The notes under the pieces are model-generated. The model was not told where the DNA came from and did not search any database. It saw nothing but the letters and a program-made list of their open reading frames with translations. Below are positions 60,410 through 64,000 of a stretch of DNA of 64,000 bases, piece by piece. Both the position numbers and the translations under genes were made by a program. This DNA comes from Gemmatimonadota bacterium (GTDB taxonomy: Bacteria > Gemmatimonadota > Gemmatimonadetes > Gemmatimonadales > Gemmatimonadaceae): positions 248,001 to 312,000 of the forward strand of contig JADJAD010000010.1 of assembly GCA_016704465.1 (NCBI GenBank). The letters run 5' to 3'. How positions within the stretch are numbered: the first letter of the stretch is position 1; every line of letters starts with the position of its first letter.

Positions 60410-61849
60410 CTAGAACGTTGCGGTGACCGAGGAGAAGACGAAGGAGTAGCGGCGAGCGCTCCCGGTGTCGCGCAGGAACTGTCCGGGCATGAAGCGCGAG
60501 ACGCCGCCATCGAGGCGCAGGTGACGGCCGAGCCGCCACTGGATCGTCGCGTCGACTTCCGTCCCGATGCGCGCCGACGCGTTCACCCCGGGCGCGCGAA
60601 AGATCCCGCCACCAACGTCGTACGCCGCGTCGGCGCGCGACGCACGCTGGAAGGCATGAAACGCGGTGCGTACCCTGGCCTGGTGATGCGGGGAGAACTG
60701 CACCACCAGTCGCTCCTCGACCAGGTTGCGGCGCCCGAGCACATCGGCGAACCCCGCGTAGGCATGGCCGAGCGGATAGAGCTGGTCCCATGTCCCGCTT
60801 TGTGTCGCTTGTCCCGCTCGCGTACCACTGGCGCGGTCCGCGCCGACGGTCACGGCCGGTGCCCAGCGCGCAGCCGGCGACCAGGTGAGATCGCTCGCGA
60901 TCATCGAGGCGGTCGTGACGTCCGCCCCGCCATGCACGCGCTGGATCCCACCCTCCAGCTCCAGGACGAGGTCGCGCCGTCCGACGGGGGTGAGCAGGCG
61001 CCCAGCGGCCGTGGCCCGCCTGGCGCTCGGCGCCGTCCCGATGGCATCGACCTGCTTCATCAACATCGCCCCCTCGAGCACTCGACCGCGTTGGGCGGAC
61101 TGCCAGGCAAGCGTTCCCCCCCAGAGCACGGTGGCCTTGTCGGAGACGTCGGCCCGGTCGGCCAAGACCTTTAGCGGCCGAACGCCGAGCAGCCCCACCG
61201 TGACGGGGCCACGCTTCGACTCGAGCGTCACGCCCTCGAACACCCGTCGCACGTTGGCCCAGTCGAGCGGCGAGACGATGCGCTCGCGACCCAGCAGCAA
61301 CTCCTGGCGCCCCACACGTGCGGCGGAGGTGATCCCGGACGTGGTGCCCGCGACCTCGACGAAGGCATTGCCCCAGTCGCCTCGGTTGCGATCGAGTGCG
61401 CGCGCCCCGCCCGGGAGTTCCCGGCCGGCGACCTCGGCGTAGCGCCCCTCGAAGAAGCCGCGCACATGGCGGCCGATGTGCAGGTCCGCGTGCAGGTGCG
61501 TGCGCAGCAAGCCAAATCCGTCCTCTCGCGTCCCCGGCCCACCGGCCAGAAAGCCATCGACCGACTCGCCGCGCAGTCGCACATGCCCGCCCAACGAGAG
61601 CCAGATGCTCCCGCCGTCGCTCAGGGCGATGTGCTTGAGCGGGTCGCGGGGATCGCCCCGCGGCGTACGGGACCAGTCTTCACGAAATCGCAGGTTCTCG
61701 AAGGCGGGGCGGGGCGCTGGAGCGGCGGACTGCGCGTGCGCGCTTGCGACCCCGGTGATGCACCAGCTGCCCGACACCATGACGGCGAGAACAACCGAGC
61801 GCCGTGCGTCGCGGCCAGGTCGCGCGACGTTGCGGCTGACGATTCTCAC
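60410..61849 (-). CDS. Outer-membrane beta-barrel protein, alginate-export-like
   Basis: A 479-residue secreted protein. From a GTG at 61849 with TGAGGT upstream, it starts with a basic region and hydrophobic signal peptide ending near SAHAQS. The mature part has the pattern of beta-barrel strands (alternating hydrophobic residues, many Arg/Asp/Gly turns) and the LRFREDWS, VGRQELLLGRERIVSPLDW and RVFEGV segments of the alginate-export porin family. It ends in an aromatic residue (VTATF), as outer-membrane proteins do. It follows the SCO1 gene and may be co-transcribed with nirK. Confidence 0.75.
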   Translation of the reverse strand: MRIVSRNVARPGRDARRSVVLAVMVSGSWCITGVASAHAQSAAPAPRPAFENLRFREDWSRTPRGDPRDPLKHIALSDGGSIWLSLGGHVRLRGESVDGFLAGGPGTREDGFGLLRTHLHADLHIGRHVRGFFEGRYAEVAGRELPGGARALDRNRGDWGNAFVEVAGTTSGITSAARVGRQELLLGRERIVSPLDWANVRRVFEGVTLESKRGPVTVGLLGVRPLKVLADRADVSDKATVLWGGTLAWQSAQRGRVLEGAMLMKQVDAIGTAPSARRATAAGRLLTPVGRRDLVLELEGGIQRVHGGADVTTASMIASDLTWSPAARWAPAVTVGADRASGTRAGQATQSGTWDQLYPLGHAYAGFADVLGRRNLVEERLVVQFSPHHQARVRTAFHAFQRASRADAAYDVGGGIFRAPGVNASARIGTEVDATIQWRLGRHLRLDGGVSRFMPGQFLRDTGSARRYSFVFSSVTATF

Positions 61850-61859
61850 TGGATCGACC

Positions 61860-62486
61860 TCACTTTTGTGTTCGCGCCTGTGCCGTCTCGAGCACCGAAC
61901 GCACCAACCGCGGCCGATCCGCCGGAACGCGCGGGGACTGGTACTGCAGGACACCACCTGCGTCGAGCACGCTGATGATGTTGGAGTGATCGAAGTCCCC
62001 GCTTGGCAGCTGTCGATAGCTCACCCCCAGCAACACCGCGAGCTGGCGTGTGTCGGACGGCGAGGCCCGGACGACCAGCCAGCGGTCGTCGAGCCCCATC
62101 TTCTCGGCGTGCTGCCGCAGTGCGCCCACGGAGTCACGCGCCGGATCGAACGATGCGAGGACGAAGCGCACCCGCGCGCGCACCTCTGGTGGAAGGTCGC
62201 GCTGCACCGCCTGCATTTCGCGCGTGATCATCGGACACGTCATGGTGCACGACGTGTAGACCATCGCCACGACGACTGGCTGACCACGCAGGTCGGCGAG
62301 GGCGATGCTGCGCCCGTCGTAGTTGGTCCACCGGCTCGCCAGGCGATACAGCGACTGCTCGGGGAGCGCGCCGCGCTGCGGCACGGGTGACTGCGCGACG
62401 GCCAGTGCAAGAGGGGCGCACAGCGCGAGCAGGGCGTGACGCGCGAGGCGGCGGACGATCGGTGCAGGCCATTCGGAAGCGTTCAT
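61860..62486 (-). CDS. SCO1/SenC copper chaperone
   Basis: Thioredoxin-fold copper chaperone of 208 residues from the ATG at 62486, with an N-terminal hydrophobic signal or anchor (LARHALLALCAPLALAVAQ). The copper motif is YTSCTMTCPM (CxxxC), and the distant histidine is in FDHSNIISVLD. SCO1 proteins metallate CuA of cytochrome oxidase or N2O reductase; next to nirK, delivery to the nitrite reductase copper sites is possible. It overlaps the nirV-like gene by four bases. Confidence 0.9.
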   Translation of the reverse strand: MNASEWPAPIVRRLARHALLALCAPLALAVAQSPVPQRGALPEQSLYRLASRWTNYDGRSIALADLRGQPVVVAMVYTSCTMTCPMITREMQAVQRDLPPEVRARVRFVLASFDPARDSVGALRQHAEKMGLDDRWLVVRASPSDTRQLAVLLGVSYRQLPSGDFDHSNIISVLDAGGVLQYQSPRVPADRPRLVRSVLETAQARTQK

Positions 62487-63289
62487 CGAGGACCTCGCGA
62501 GCGAGTCGCGGGCGAGTCGCGCGCGACGCGGACGCCCAGCGTGGCCAAGGCATACGAACCGCGCAGCGATCCACGCAGCGCGTATCGCATGAAGGCCGAA
62601 TAGTTCGAGGGATCGGCGGCCAGTGCGGCACCGCCGGCGCAAAACAGTCCATCATCGGGCCCGCTGTCACCACGAGATTCCCCGCTCGTGACTACGGTGT
62701 TGAAGTCGTCCACCCACTCCGAGGGACCGCCGAACAGCCCGGTCACTCCTTCGTCGCTCACAATGCGAAATGCGGCCAGCGGCGTCGTGTCGCGCGCGCC
62801 GGCCTGCGACAATGCCAGGAGCTGCGCATTGACCCGGTCCGGATCGCCACTGATGGACGTACGGAAGCGACTGGCCGCCAGCTCCCACTCCTGGGTCGTC
62901 GGCAACCGGCCGCCGACCCAGTCGGCGTAGGCTCTCGCGGCGAACCACGAGACGTTCACCACCGGCGCGGCAGGCACGACCTCCGGGCCCAGTCGCGTGT
63001 CACCGGCCCAGTGACGCAGGTAGGACACGTCGGCCGCAATACGCGCCACGCGTGATCGCTGCCACTCCGGGTTTGCCGTGACGAACCGGAGGTACTCCGC
63101 GTTGCTGACCGGTCGCTCGGCGAGCAGGAACCCGGCCACGGCAAGTCCACCGTCCGGGACGCCGGCAATGAACATCGGCCGGACCGGTCCGGGCGCGACG
63201 GACCGGAAACGCGGGGCGGGCGCCGGCTGTGCGGCGGCGCGAACGGCGCCACCGCACAGCAGGATCGCGAACACGACGCGTCGAGTCAT
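62483..63289 (-). CDS. nirV: NirV-like SUMF1/FGE-sulfatase-domain protein
   Basis: A 268-residue exported protein with an N-terminal signal peptide (FAILLCGGAVRAAAQ). The formylglycine-generating-enzyme-like domain is recognisable from VSNAEYLRFV, VVNVSWFAARAYADWVGGRLPTTQEWE and GPSEWVDDF. The catalytic cysteine pair of true FGE is not evident. NirV, encoded next to nirK in several denitrifiers, belongs to this family; its role is unknown. The ATG at 63289 is favoured over a GTG nine bases upstream. It lies 21 bp after nirK. Confidence 0.82.
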   Translation of the reverse strand: MTRRVVFAILLCGGAVRAAAQPAPAPRFRSVAPGPVRPMFIAGVPDGGLAVAGFLLAERPVSNAEYLRFVTANPEWQRSRVARIAADVSYLRHWAGDTRLGPEVVPAAPVVNVSWFAARAYADWVGGRLPTTQEWELAASRFRTSISGDPDRVNAQLLALSQAGARDTTPLAAFRIVSDEGVTGLFGGPSEWVDDFNTVVTSGESRGDSGPDDGLFCAGGAALAADPSNYSAFMRYALRGSLRGSYALATLGVRVARDSPATRSRGPR

Positions 63290-63310
63290 CGGTGCCACGG
63301 CGCGTCGTGA

Positions 63311-64000
63311 TCAGTGCGCGGCCGGAGGCGCGGCACGCACACGTTGCACGTCGCGCAGGGTGACCAGGTCGGTCGCACGGTTGCCGAAGTTCGTGCGCAC
63401 GTACGACAGCACGGCCGCCACGTCGCCATTCGTCAGCTGCAGGCTCGGCATCACGCCGTTGTAGGGCTGGCCGTTCACCGTCACCGCTCCGGACAACCCG
63501 CGCACCACCACGCCGATGGCGCGATCCTTGTCGGCCATCAGGTAGTCGCTGCTCGCCAGTGGCGGGAAGGCGCCGGGCACTCCTTGCCCCTCCAGCTGGT
63601 GGCAGGCCGCGCAGTTTGCGGCATACACCTGCTGACCGCGCGCCAGCAACTCGTTGCGCGGCAGCTCGCGCTCTGGCGCTGCCCCCGCCTCGACGGGCAT
63701 CGCCTGAATGGCGCCGCCCTCCGGCAGGTACACCTGGTCGTCCTGCTTGCCGGAATAGATGGCCGCGTTCTCGCTGCCTTCCACCGCCAGCATGCCTAAC
63801 GCGCCCTTGTTGAAGGCCCGGAAGATCGAGTGATCCACGAGGATGAAGGTCCCTGGCACCTCGAGCTTCATGTCGACAATCGCCGATCCGCCGGCCGGCA
63901 CCAGCGTCGTCTGGACATCGCGCTGGTTCGCCAGCGACCCTCCCTCCGTGTAGACCTTGTCGAAGATCTCGCCGATGACGTGGAAGCTGGAGATCAGGTT
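63311..64000 (-). CDS. nirK: Copper nitrite reductase NirK with C-terminal cytochrome c (5' truncated)
   Basis: Periplasmic reduction of nitrite to nitric oxide. Only the last 229 residues are in the window; the start is beyond base 64000. The copper-oxidase part shows SFHVIGEIFDKVY (likely type 2 copper histidine), QTTLVPAGGSAIVDMKLE and VPGTFILVDHSIFRAFNKG. After a linker, a class I cytochrome c domain has the haem motif CAACH and the distal Met in GVMPSLQL. Three-domain NirKs with fused cytochrome are known, and the haem is thought to pass electrons to type 1 copper. One TTA codon in CGTTAGGC. Confidence 0.92.
   Translation of the reverse strand, partial: NLISSFHVIGEIFDKVYTEGGSLANQRDVQTTLVPAGGSAIVDMKLEVPGTFILVDHSIFRAFNKGALGMLAVEGSENAAIYSGKQDDQVYLPEGGAIQAMPVEAGAAPERELPRNELLARGQQVYAANCAACHQLEGQGVPGAFPPLASSDYLMADKDRAIGVVVRGLSGAVTVNGQPYNGVMPSLQLTNGDVAAVLSYVRTNFGNRATDLVTLRDVQRVRAAPPAAH

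Overview
The window is a GC-rich bacterial chromosome segment (about two thirds G+C by eye) with dense, often translationally coupled housekeeping genes. The gene content fits an aerobic, possibly denitrifying environmental bacterium: a purS/purL/purQ purine pathway, a prolyl-tRNA synthetase of the archaeal/eukaryotic-like type, a NirK nitrite reductase with a fused cytochrome c, and a split isobutyryl-CoA-mutase-type enzyme. Together with promoter -10 elements that resemble those of the FCB group, I infer Gemmatimonadota or a close relative. No 16S gene is present to prove this.

Layout. 1-13.6 kb, mostly plus strand: rodA (5' cut), accD, folC, hisS, proS, lysA, a small phosphodiesterase, guaA, a MATE exporter, then a convergent ptsN-like gene, dusB and larB. 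13.7-14.1 kb: ssrA (tmRNA) with a near-perfect terminator. 14.2-16.8 kb: an AT-richer insertion holding an Eco29kI-like type II restriction-modification pair (methyltransferase frameshifted as written, endonuclease intact) and 650 bp of unassigned sequence. 16.8-30.7 kb, minus strand: one long purine-centred operon read truA, htrA-like, purB, purC, psd, pssA, purS, purQ, zinc-ribbon, purL, purF, ppdK. 31-43 kb, plus strand: a GAF sensor, trpD, convergent lexA, trpC, trpF, trpB, a HEAT-repeat protein, an HD-GYP-like protein, trpA and a membrane chemoreceptor-like protein. 43-51.3 kb: yqeK, a LytR_C-type protein (frameshifted at a G9 tract), convergent rlmN, vanZ, aspS, phoH, ybeY and two corC-like genes. 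51.3-58.8 kb: meaB, icmA-like, a methyltransferase, icmB-like, an acyl-CoA carboxylase beta subunit and a split AtuA pair, which together look like branched-chain or isoprenoid acyl-CoA metabolism. 58.8-64 kb: a small membrane protein, then on the minus strand hypA-hypB (hypB frameshifted) and nirK, nirV-like, SCO1 and an outer-membrane barrel.

Most striking signals. Upstream of lexA there is an array of GTTC direct repeats with exact 11-bp period laid over a promoter. This is the alphaproteobacterial style of LexA operator, yet the LexA recognition region does not look alphaproteobacterial. About ten promoters share a TAGCTT-like -10 box, and several sit so close to the start codon that the mRNAs should be leaderless. 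The octamer CGTTAGGC/GCCTAACG is over-represented and accounts for most TTA leucine codons noticed. An 8-copy 11-bp tandem array separates the divergent truA and GAF promoters. Two signalling genes are embedded between trpB and trpA. Five single-base indels, all in homopolymers, break three genes; they may be sequencing errors, and the intact restriction enzyme beside the broken methyltransferase argues for that.
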